A stretch of DNA of 7,804 nucleotides, taken from the NCBI GenBank assembly GCA_937980285.1, contig CALJQI010000253.1:1-7804 (forward strand), written 5' to 3'. Of this stretch, positions 1 through 6,098 are shown piece after piece. Position 1 is the stretch's first letter, and the number at the start of each line of letters is the position of its first letter. The notes below the pieces were generated by a model, which worked only from the letters and a program-made list of their open reading frames with translations, did not search any database and was not told the origin of the DNA. This stretch comes from an uncultured Gammaproteobacteria bacterium (lineage in GTDB: Bacteria > Pseudomonadota > Gammaproteobacteria > GCA-001735895). A program made the position numbers and the translations under genes.

Positions 1-651
1 CCGGCGGGTTCGTGGAACTGGTTTCACGGCTGGACCCTGACCTACCTGATCTGGTGGTTGGCCTGGGGGCCTTTCGTCGGCATCTTCATCGCCCGCATCA
101 GCCGCGGCCGCACCATCCGTGAATTCGTCATCTTCGTGGTCGGGGTGCCGACCATCGTTTCGATGCTGTGGTTTGCCGCCTTTGGCGGTGCCGCGAGTCA
201 TATCGAAATGTTCGGCGCCGGCGGCATCGCCGACAAGGTGTTTGCCGACGTTGCCGGAGCGCTGTTCGGATTCTTCGAATACTTCCCCGGCACCACGCTG
301 CTGAATTTCCTCGCGGTGTGCCTGATATTCATCTTCCTGGTCACCAGCGCCGATTCCGGCACCTTCGTCATCAGCATGATGACCAGCGCCGGCAATCTGA
401 ACCCGGCGACCAAGCTGAAACTGACCTGGGGTTTGATCATCACCGGCATCACCGTCGCCACCATCGTCACCGAGAGCGTCAAGGTGGCCAAGGTGATGGC
501 GATTACCGGGGCGATACCGTTTACCTTCATCATCATCATGCAACTGGCGGCGTTTTTCAGAATCGTTCGAGAGGATCCGAAGATCAGGGAGACGCACACC
601 GTGGTGCGGCCTGTTTCCGCCGATGGCCAGACCGACGAAAGCGCGGCTTAG
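1..651 (+). CDS. BCCT family transporter (betaine/carnitine/choline type), C-terminal part
   Basis: Inner-membrane carrier of the BCCT family, which takes up trimethylammonium compounds such as glycine betaine, choline or carnitine, usually with sodium. The frame is open from base 1, so the gene starts upstream; 216 residues are visible of a usual 500-650. Fragment residues 18-25 read WWLAWGPF and lead into VGIFIARISRGRTIREF, the family's most conserved stretch. Its three tryptophans (18, 19, 22) match the aromatic substrate box of BetP (W373, W374, W377). A later conserved block, TSADSGTFVISMMTSAG (about residues 117-133), is the usual motif of a following helix. About five membrane helices remain, then a short mixed-charge tail of some 35 residues, unlike the long basic osmosensing tail of BetP. 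The family is clear; the substrate cannot be told from this part. A binding-protein gene starts six bases after the stop, so the two are probably in one operon. Confidence 0.95.
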   Translation, partial: PAGSWNWFHGWTLTYLIWWLAWGPFVGIFIARISRGRTIREFVIFVVGVPTIVSMLWFAAFGGAASHIEMFGAGGIADKVFADVAGALFGFFEYFPGTTLLNFLAVCLIFIFLVTSADSGTFVISMMTSAGNLNPATKLKLTWGLIITGITVATIVTESVKVAKVMAITGAIPFTFIIIMQLAAFFRIVREDPKIRETHTVVRPVSADGQTDESAA

Positions 652-655
652 GGGG
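650..655 (+). promoter_or_regulatory. Ribosome binding site that decides the start of the binding-protein gene
   Basis: The purine run AGGGGG overlaps the stop codon of the BCCT gene. It lies only 2 bases before the ATG at 658 but 8 bases before the in-frame ATG at 664. Normal Shine-Dalgarno spacing therefore favours 664 as the real start, which would shorten the protein by two residues without affecting the signal peptide. Confidence 0.55.
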
Positions 656-657
656 AT

Positions 658-2556
658 ATGACGATGATTAGCAAACAGACAAAAACCCTCGTTGCCATCC
701 TGCTGTGCAGCCTGCTCGCCGCCTGCGGTGGCGAAGATCGCAAAAGCCTGCGGGTTGGCGCCAAGCCTTTCGCCGAAAGCATGATACTGGCCGAAATGAT
801 CGCGCAGATGGCCGAGGCCGAAGGCATTCCAGTCGAACGCAGCATTCCTTTCGGGCTGACGCCGAAAATCATGGAGGCGGTCAAGCAGGACGTGCTCGAC
901 ATCTACCCGGAATATAACGGTACCAGCCTGACCTTCCTCGGCCAGGCGCCGACCAGCGACGGCGAGGCCTCTACCGCTGCGGTGGAGAAACTGTTTAAAC
1001 CGCTGGGGCTGGAGCTAACCGGCAAGTTCGGCTTTTCCAACGATTACGCGATGGTAATGACCCGCGAAAGAGCCAAGGACCTCGGTGTCAGCAACATCGG
1101 CGACCTGGCCAATGCGGCGTCGATTAGATACGCAGTGGACGACGATTTCGTGCAGCGTCCGGCGGATGGTTTGCAGCAGATGAACAGGCGCTACGGCATC
1201 ACCGGTTCGTCCGTGGCCACCTATCCGGTCGGCACCGAGGGCAAGGACAAGATCGTATCGGCCCTGCTCGACGGCACCGCCGACGTCGGCGAGCTGTTCA
1301 TGACCGATGGCCAGATTGCCGAGTACGACCTGGTCGTGCTCGCCGATAACCTGAGCTTCTTTCCGGTCTACGAGGTTGCCCCGCTGGTTCGTTCGGACGC
1401 GCTGGCGAATCTCAAGAGCCTGCGCGCCACGCTGGAAAAACTCGCCGGAAAAATTTCCGCGGCCGATATGCAGGCGATGAACAAGGCGGTCGATCTCGAC
1501 GCCCAGTCGGCAGCCAGCGTCGCCGCCAATTTTCTTGCCAGCAGAGGCTTGTTACCCGAAGACGCCAGGGGCAGCGGTGCGGCCAAGATCGCCGTCATCG
1601 GCGATCCCGGTGTGACTCGCGGCATCGACACCGCACGGGCGCTGCGCGCGATCCGTAGCGGCTATGCCGGCAGCGATCTCGATCTCGGCAACAGCGAGTC
1701 GCCGCTGGAGACGCTGGCCGCCGGCGAAGCGCGCGTCGCAATTGTAGGCGCCGAAGCCTTTTACCGGCTCGGCGACGACGGCCCGGTAGCGAAGGGCGTC
1801 GCCGAGGCGTTCGCGGTACTGGGTTATAAATCTGCCCACCTGGTCGGGCTTGCCAACGGCGCCGATTCGATAACCGCGATGAGTACAATCGCCACCGGTC
1901 CGAAAGGCTCGGGCTCGGCGCAGGTGCTCGGCATGCTGCTGCACTCCTTCGGTATCGCCGACAAGGTGGAAGTACTGCACTCCGACGACAGCCCGCGCGC
2001 GCAGCTACTGGCGATGACCAAAGGCAATCATGACGGCGTCTTCCTGATGGCGCCGTCGAAGGATCGCTCTATCGCCACGCTGATGCGCAACTCGTTTTAC
2101 AAGCTGGTGGATCTGAATGAATGGGCGGCCGGCGGACATACCGCGAAGTTCAGCTTTATCCGCCCTGCCACGATTCCGGCCAACACTTACCCGTCGCAAT
2201 CCAGCCCGGTGACGACTGTGAGTACCCAGTTCGTGCTCGCCAGCCCCGCCAAATCCGTACAAACCGCGGGCGAGGTCGGGCCGGGGACCGCCGGCATCGA
2301 CTCCAGCGCGGCGATACCGGTGAGCGCGAGCGCGGTCGAATCGATTCGCGAGGCATTGGGTGCGATGGATGTCATCGATCCCGCGATTCCGGTGCACGGA
2401 TCGCTGGTACCGGAAATCACGGTGGTGGATAAATCCCTGCCCTTCAGCGCCGACATATCGATTATCAATATCCTGATGATCGTGTTCACGGTCTGGGTGA
2501 TCTACCTGGTTTCCCTGCCTAGTCCGCGCGACTTCAAGATGCCGGAAGACCTTTAA
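658..2556 (+). CDS. Dual-domain lipoprotein: OpuBC/OsmF-like betaine-binding domain fused to a TAXI-like solute-binding domain
   Basis: 632 residues in the longest form; the ATG at 664 is better spaced from the ribosome binding site. A hydrophobic signal peptide ends in the lipobox LAAC with Cys23, predicting a lipid-anchored periplasmic protein. Domain 1 (about 31-300) matches glycine betaine/choline-binding proteins of ABC systems: RVGAKPFAESMILAE near the start, DIYPEYNGTSL at 81-91, and TDGQIAEYDLVVLADN followed by FFPVYEVAPLV at 216-244. Domain 2 (about 308-530) resembles TAXI-type TRAP solute-binding proteins: IATGPKGSGSAQVLGMLL at 411-428 and the strand motif IPANTYPSQ at 506-514, followed by TTVSTQFVLA at 519-528. 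A low-complexity linker leads to a hydrophobic helix at about 599-619 with a short charged tail. The gene lies between a BCCT carrier and a UspA gene. Betaine-like ligands are inferred for domain 1; the ligand of domain 2 is unknown. No membrane partner of the ABC or TRAP type lies nearby. Confidence 0.88.
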   Translation: MTMISKQTKTLVAILLCSLLAACGGEDRKSLRVGAKPFAESMILAEMIAQMAEAEGIPVERSIPFGLTPKIMEAVKQDVLDIYPEYNGTSLTFLGQAPTSDGEASTAAVEKLFKPLGLELTGKFGFSNDYAMVMTRERAKDLGVSNIGDLANAASIRYAVDDDFVQRPADGLQQMNRRYGITGSSVATYPVGTEGKDKIVSALLDGTADVGELFMTDGQIAEYDLVVLADNLSFFPVYEVAPLVRSDALANLKSLRATLEKLAGKISAADMQAMNKAVDLDAQSAASVAANFLASRGLLPEDARGSGAAKIAVIGDPGVTRGIDTARALRAIRSGYAGSDLDLGNSESPLETLAAGEARVAIVGAEAFYRLGDDGPVAKGVAEAFAVLGYKSAHLVGLANGADSITAMSTIATGPKGSGSAQVLGMLLHSFGIADKVEVLHSDDSPRAQLLAMTKGNHDGVFLMAPSKDRSIATLMRNSFYKLVDLNEWAAGGHTAKFSFIRPATIPANTYPSQSSPVTTVSTQFVLASPAKSVQTAGEVGPGTAGIDSSAAIPVSASAVESIREALGAMDVIDPAIPVHGSLVPEITVVDKSLPFSADISIINILMIVFTVWVIYLVSLPSPRDFKMPEDL

Positions 2557-2586
2557 CCGCACGCAGTCAATTTAGGAGATAGAACA

Positions 2587-3039
2587 ATGGTAAATTATCT
2601 AGCCGCGATAGACCTGGAAGACGAACATCTCTCGGCCGGTGTGGTTGAAAAGACGGTACAGATGGCAACCGGCGTGGACGGCGCGCAGGTCTACCTGATG
2701 ACCGTGGTCCCCGGAATCGTGCCGGGCATCGATCAACGTTACGCGATCCGCGGCGAGATGCACGGCTCCGGCGACTATCCCCTGCAGGAGTGGAAGGACG
2801 ACGCCGCCAAGCAGTTACAGAAAATCGCCGACAAGGAAGTGCCGAAAAAAATGCAGGGTGGCGTTATCGTCGAAAACGGTACCGTGTATCGCGAGATTGT
2901 CGAAGCCGCCAAGGACCTCGACATCCAGCATATCGTTATGGGCGCCCATCGGCCGTCACTGGCGGACTTTCTGCTCGGCCCCAACTCGGCCAGGGTAGCG
3001 CGTCACGCCGGCTGCTCGGTGACCGTAGTCCGGGAGTAA
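2587..3039 (+). CDS. Universal stress protein (UspA family)
   Basis: 150-residue cytoplasmic protein of the usual single-domain Usp length. A good ribosome binding site (AGGAG at 2574-2578) sits 8 bases before the ATG. The first strand (NYLAAIDLEDEHLSAG) has the Usp nucleotide-loop Asp at residue 9. The C-terminal segment VMGAHRPSLADFLLGPNSARVARHAGCSVTVV corresponds in two parts to the ATP-binding signature: GAHR, then LLGPNSARV, then the end strand SVTVVRE. The classic pattern G-x2-G-x9-G-(S/T) is altered, with Arg for the second Gly and Pro after the third. The GPNSARVARHA stretch is closest in style to the GSNAS form of UspF/UspG. The gene follows the binding-protein gene by 30 bases and probably shares its transcript. 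Usp proteins often accompany solute transporters; TeaD of the Halomonas TeaABC ectoine carrier is a known case. A role in tuning this uptake system is inferred. Confidence 0.93.
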   Translation: MVNYLAAIDLEDEHLSAGVVEKTVQMATGVDGAQVYLMTVVPGIVPGIDQRYAIRGEMHGSGDYPLQEWKDDAAKQLQKIADKEVPKKMQGGVIVENGTVYREIVEAAKDLDIQHIVMGAHRPSLADFLLGPNSARVARHAGCSVTVVRE

Positions 3040-3054
3040 GCTGCGGCAGGATTT

Positions 3055-3070
3055 GATCGAGAAACCGATC
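3055..3070 (+). repeat. Short inverted repeat between the UspA and EamA genes
   Basis: GATCG and CGATC face each other across a 6-base loop in the 68-base gap. The stem is only 5 bp and no T-run follows, so this is not a convincing terminator. Read-through from the UspA gene into the EamA gene is possible. Confidence 0.25.
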
Positions 3071-3107
3071 GGAGGATTGAGACAATCGCTTTATCCTGTC
3101 GATTTCG

Positions 3108-3977
3108 ATGAAAACGATTGACGTCTTACTCGCGATCCTGGTCGCGGTGATCTGGGGCATGGGCTTTATCGTCGCCAAGGCGGCGATGTCGCATTTCTCG
3201 CCGATCCTTTTGATGGCGTTACGCTTCACCTTGACTGCCTTTTGCCTGCTCTGGTTTTTTCGCCCGCCGCCGGGGCTGTTCAAACAACTTTTCTGGATTT
3301 CGCTGGTCAGCGCCGCGCTGCAGTACAGCCTGACTTTCAACGGCGTTAGCGGCATCGACGCCTCAACCGCGGCGCTGCTGGTGCAGCTCGAAGTCCCCTT
3401 CGGCCTGCTGCTGGCCTGGCTGGTGCTGGGCGATCGCATATCCCTGAAACAGGGCTGCGGCATCGCGATCTCTTTCACCGGCGCGATTCTGATTATCGGT
3501 GAACCCAGACTTTCGGGCGATCTGATCTATGCCTTCATGGTCATTGGCGGCGCCTTTACCTGGGCCGTCGGCCAGATCATGATCAAGCAACTCGGCAACC
3601 TCGGTGGATTTCGCCTGATTAGCGGTGTCTCGCTGTTCGCCGCCCCACAGCTATACATCGCCTCTTATTTATTCGAAAGCGACCAGATCGCCCAGATCGA
3701 AACTGCCTCGGCCGGCGCCTGGGCTGCGGTCGCCTATCTCGGCCTGGTCATGACCGCGCTCGCCTACGCCGTCTGGTATCGCCTGCTCGGCCATTACAAC
3801 GTCAACCAGGTGATGCCATTCTTGCTGCTATTGCCGGTGAGTTCTGTTTTCGGCGGCATCTTCTTCCTTGGCGAATCGCTGACTGTTAAAATCGCCGCTG
3901 GGGGATGCCTGGCGATCGCTGGCGTCGCGTTGATCACAATACAGAGATGGCCTTTTCGGCAACCTGCAAGCCCATGA
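3108..3977 (+). CDS. EamA-like DMT superfamily transporter
   Basis: 289-residue inner-membrane protein made of two EamA repeats, predicted to have ten membrane helices, the standard size for this superfamily. The N-terminus (DVLLAILVAVIWGMGFIVAK, then a Pro-containing loop and ALRFTLTAF) is the typical first-helix signature. The second repeat ends with LLGHYNVNQVMPFLLLLPVS, GGIFFLGESLT and a last hydrophobic helix. This arrangement is very like Escherichia coli EamA (YdeD), which exports O-acetylserine and cysteine. An in-frame stop at 3078-3080 leaves ATG 3108 as the only good start. No clear Shine-Dalgarno lies right before it; a GGAGG at 3071-3075 is about 32 bases too far upstream. The stop overlaps the start of the next gene as ATGA, so it heads a coupled three-gene unit. 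Export of an amino-acid-like compound is plausible but not shown. Confidence 0.92.
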   Translation: MKTIDVLLAILVAVIWGMGFIVAKAAMSHFSPILLMALRFTLTAFCLLWFFRPPPGLFKQLFWISLVSAALQYSLTFNGVSGIDASTAALLVQLEVPFGLLLAWLVLGDRISLKQGCGIAISFTGAILIIGEPRLSGDLIYAFMVIGGAFTWAVGQIMIKQLGNLGGFRLISGVSLFAAPQLYIASYLFESDQIAQIETASAGAWAAVAYLGLVMTALAYAVWYRLLGHYNVNQVMPFLLLLPVSSVFGGIFFLGESLTVKIAAGGCLAIAGVALITIQRWPFRQPASP

Positions 3978-4801
3978 TTGATTCTTTTGACGGCATAGAC
4001 GACAGCGCCTGCGAGGCCTACGCCGAACACGGCGCCATTTGCCTGCGCGGGGCTTTCCGCGACTGGATCGACACCCTGGCCGCCGGTGTCGAGCGCAACC
4101 ACGACGACCCCGGTCCCTATTTCTCCGAAAATGTCACCGACGACGACAGTGGCCGCTTCTGGGACGATTATTGCAACTGGGAAAGAATCCCCGAGTTTCA
4201 CCGTTTCATCACCGAATCGGACGCCGCCGAACTGGCCGCGACAATCATGCGTTCCAAGACAGCACAGTTTTTTCACGACCACGTGCTGGTCAAGGAGCCC
4301 CGAACCTCGAAGCCGACGCCCTGGCACCAGGACGCCCCCTATTATTTCGCCGACGGCACGCAGACGGTCAGTTTCTGGCTGCCGCTGGACCCGGTATCGA
4401 AAAGCGAAACCCTGCGCATGGTCTCCGGCTCGCATCGCTGGCCGAAGCCGCTGTTGCCGGTCAAGTGGCTGGACGACGACAGCTTTTACGCCGAGCAAAA
4501 CGATCAATACATGACCCTGCCGGATCTCGAGGATCCGAACTGCGGCGAAACCATTCTCGAATGGGAGATGCAGCCGGGAGATGCGGTACTGTTCAATTTC
4601 CGTACCGTGCACGGCGCGCGCGGTAATTTCCAGGATCGCCGCCGGCGCGCCTTTTCGATGCGCTGGCTCGGCGACGATGGCCACTATACCGAGCGTCAGG
4701 GCCGTACCTCGCCACCCTACCCCGGCCACGACATGATCGACGGCCAGAAGCTGCGCTGCGACTGGTTTCCGTTTCTGTGGCCGAGACAACCCGACACATG
4801 A
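3974..4801 (+). CDS. Phytanoyl-CoA dioxygenase (PhyH) family Fe(II)/2-oxoglutarate oxygenase
   Basis: 275 residues from the ATG at 3974, which overlaps the stop of the EamA gene as ATGA. In-frame ATGs at 3905 and 3947 lie inside that gene and lack support. The iron facial triad is visible: H118 and D120 in PTPWHQDAPYY, and H213 in FNFRTVHGARGN. The Arg that usually binds the 2-oxoglutarate carboxylate falls in DRRRRAFSMRW (about 224-225). Other family marks are FFHDHVLVKEP at 99-109, FWLPLDPVSKSETLRMVSGS at 134-153 and the PGDAVLFN strand at 201-208. Expected reaction: oxygen-dependent hydroxylation of a small substrate, with 2-oxoglutarate converted to succinate and CO2, in the cytoplasm. 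Despite the nearby osmolyte genes, the region around the HxD does not carry the ectoine hydroxylase signature as I know it. The substrate is unknown. The placement suggests that it, the exporter and the asparaginase handle related compounds. Confidence 0.92.
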   Translation: MIDSFDGIDDSACEAYAEHGAICLRGAFRDWIDTLAAGVERNHDDPGPYFSENVTDDDSGRFWDDYCNWERIPEFHRFITESDAAELAATIMRSKTAQFFHDHVLVKEPRTSKPTPWHQDAPYYFADGTQTVSFWLPLDPVSKSETLRMVSGSHRWPKPLLPVKWLDDDSFYAEQNDQYMTLPDLEDPNCGETILEWEMQPGDAVLFNFRTVHGARGNFQDRRRRAFSMRWLGDDGHYTERQGRTSPPYPGHDMIDGQKLRCDWFPFLWPRQPDT

Positions 4802-5802
4802 GCAATCCCGTTCTGGTCAATACCCTGCGCGGCGAATTGATCGAAAACCGTCACCGCGGCGCGGTCGCCGTATGCGATGCAAACGGCAGCCTGCTGCAGT
4901 CCTGGGGCGACGTGACGGCGCTGGTTTACCCGCGCTCGGCGATCAAGGCCCTGCAGGCCCTGCCGCTGGTTGAAAGCGGAGCCGCCGACCATTTCAACTT
5001 GAGCGAGGCCGAACTCGCCCTGGCGTGCTCGTCGCATAACGCCGAAGCGGCGCATACCGACACGGTACTCGGCTGGCTGAAGCGAATAGACCTGGACCAG
5101 AATGCGCTCGAATGCGGCGCCCATGCGCCGCTGCACCCTCAAACCGAGCGCCAGATGATCGAACGGCACAGCCAGCCGGGGCGCATCCACAATAACTGTT
5201 CGGGCAAGCACACCGGCATGCTGACGACCGCTCGTTTCTTCGCTGAGGAAACGCATGGATACATCAAACGCGAGCACCCGGCGCAGCAGCGCTGGTTCGA
5301 TTCGGTCGGTGAAATGGCCGGCGTAGACATGCGCCAACTGCCCTGGAGTTACGACGGTTGCGGAATCCCGGTAATCGCGATGCCGCTGCAGTCGATGGCG
5401 ACCGCTTTCGCCCGAATGGCGGCGCCGGACGGACTGACGGCCGTCCGACGCGACGCCGTCGACCGCATTGCCGGCGCTGTCGCACAGCATCCGTTCATGG
5501 TTGCCGGCTCGGGCCGGCTATGCACCGAAGTCATGCAACTCACCGGCCGCCGGGTGATGATCAAAACCGGCGCCGATGGCGTATACACCGCCGCCGTGAA
5601 AGAAAAAGGCATCGGCATCGCGCTCAAGATCGACGATGGCAGCAAGGAAGCCGCCGAGGTCACGCTGCTGGCGACGCTCAATCGTCTGGGCGTGTTGCAC
5701 GACGACGATCTGGCGGCACTGGCGGATCGTTGCCGTATTCCGATCACCAATACCCGCGGCATTGTTACCGGGCACCGGGAACCGTCTGAATTCTGGTCAT
5801 AA
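4798..5802 (+). CDS. L-asparaginase II family (Rhizobium etli AnsA type)
   Basis: 334-residue amidohydrolase, predicted to turn L-asparagine into aspartate and ammonia in the cytoplasm; no signal peptide is seen. ATG 4798 overlaps the stop of the PhyH gene as ATGA; an in-frame ATG at 4777 has no better support. The active site matches R. etli AnsA (ReAV) with a constant offset of one residue. YPRSAIK gives S47 and K50 (ReAV S48, K51), and SSHN gives S79 (S80). HNNCSGKH gives C134 and K137 (zinc ligands C135, K138), and YDGCGIP gives D186 and C188 (zinc ligand C189). KTGADGVYTAA near 256-266 is a conserved C-terminal motif. Length and start agree with the family (about 330-370). It is unrelated in fold to the classic E. 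coli AnsA/AnsB threonine enzymes. Last gene of the coupled EamA-PhyH-asparaginase unit. The side-chain specificity could differ from plain asparagine; the neighbouring oxygenase raises that possibility. Confidence 0.93.
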   Translation: MSNPVLVNTLRGELIENRHRGAVAVCDANGSLLQSWGDVTALVYPRSAIKALQALPLVESGAADHFNLSEAELALACSSHNAEAAHTDTVLGWLKRIDLDQNALECGAHAPLHPQTERQMIERHSQPGRIHNNCSGKHTGMLTTARFFAEETHGYIKREHPAQQRWFDSVGEMAGVDMRQLPWSYDGCGIPVIAMPLQSMATAFARMAAPDGLTAVRRDAVDRIAGAVAQHPFMVAGSGRLCTEVMQLTGRRVMIKTGADGVYTAAVKEKGIGIALKIDDGSKEAAEVTLLATLNRLGVLHDDDLAALADRCRIPITNTRGIVTGHREPSEFWS

Positions 5803-5811
5803 TTCCGGCAA

Positions 5812-5836
5812 TAAAGTTGATTTAACATTAACTTTA
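5812..5836 (+). terminator. AT-rich hairpin after the asparaginase gene, possible terminator
   Basis: TAAAGTTGAT pairs with ATTAACTTTA (10 pairs, one of them G-U) around a 5-base loop, starting about 10 bases after the stop codon. No T-run follows directly, so it is not a standard intrinsic terminator. Its position at the end of a gene unit is the main argument. Confidence 0.3.
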
Positions 5837-5985
5837 AGCTGCAAGCCATTGTTTTAAATTCTGTTTAATATGGCGCTTGATAATCGGAATAAATACCGGA
5901 TTACAGCGTCGATGCTATCGTCAATACGGTTTAAAACATCCCCGCCGGCCGGCTAGCCGAAACAGCGGCGAAAATATGCCCGTCA

Positions 5986-6017
5986 ATGTCACATTTTTGT
6001 TAGTTTCCATGTGACAT
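5986..6017 (+). promoter_or_regulatory. 9-bp perfect inverted repeat, possible regulator binding site
   Basis: ATGTCACAT at 5986-5994 and ATGTGACAT at 6009-6017 are perfect reverse complements across 14 bases. Each half is itself a palindrome around its middle base (ATGT-N-ACAT), so the site looks like two copies of one short operator with centres 23 bases apart, about two helix turns. It lies 82 bases before the ATG of the hydrolase gene, where a transcription factor could control that gene. No regulator gene is in the window to name it. Confidence 0.45.
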
Positions 6018-6083
6018 ATTTACCCCATATGAAGGCCGCTAGCTTCTATAAATCAGTTATTATTATCGGCCAAAAAAAACAAC

Positions 6084-6088
6084 GGAGG
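6084..6088 (+). promoter_or_regulatory. Ribosome binding site of the alpha/beta hydrolase gene
   Basis: GGAGG lies 10 bases before the ATG at 6099, with a short A-run just upstream. It supports that start over the in-frame ATGs further in. Confidence 0.65.
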
Positions 6089-6098
6089 CTCCGCGCGA

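Larger units (their letters stand above)
5803..6098 (+). other. AT-rich intergenic region with hairpins and an operator-like dyad
   Basis: This 296-base gap is clearly more AT-rich than its surroundings. It holds an AT-rich hairpin just after the asparaginase gene (5812-5836) and an imperfect hairpin with TAATCGG against CCGGATTA (5881-5903). It also holds overlapping GC palindromes GCCGGCCGGC and CGGCTAGCCG (5944-5959), a 9-bp inverted repeat (5986-6017) and a ribosome binding site. I found no convincing gene in it and no sigma-70 promoter with both boxes well spaced. A TATAAA at 6047-6052 lacks a matching -35 box. Confidence 0.6.

Noticed and set aside
168..671. His/Arg-rich frame inside the BCCT gene, looking like a metal-binding protein
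   Set aside because: The His runs come from out-of-frame reading of ATC/ACC codons in membrane helices of the BCCT gene, which has clear family motifs in its own frame.
3055..3070. Intrinsic terminator after the UspA gene
   Set aside because: The stem is only 5 bp and no T-run follows.
3077..3121. 14-codon leader peptide starting at TTG right after GGAGG
   Set aside because: The spacing between GGAGG and the TTG is one base, too short for initiation, and the peptide has no attenuator features.
3905..3973. Longer N-terminus for the PhyH protein
   Set aside because: The extra 23 residues lie inside the EamA gene and look like out-of-frame coding sequence. ATG 3974 gives the typical ATGA overlap.
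3794..4789. 331-codon open frame on the - strand
   Set aside because: It lies opposite the end of the EamA gene and almost all of the PhyH gene, whose motifs are intact. The translation matches no family I recognise and is the usual antisense shadow of GC-rich codons.
4777..4797. Earlier start for the asparaginase
   Set aside because: It would overlap the PhyH gene by 25 bases without a better ribosome binding site. ATG 4798 gives an ATGA overlap and keeps the active-site numbering one residue from the R. etli enzyme.
3974..4801. Ectoine hydroxylase (EctD)
   Set aside because: It was considered because of the osmolyte genes upstream, but the bases around the HxD motif encode PTPWHQDAPYY rather than the EctD signature, and no ectABC genes are present.
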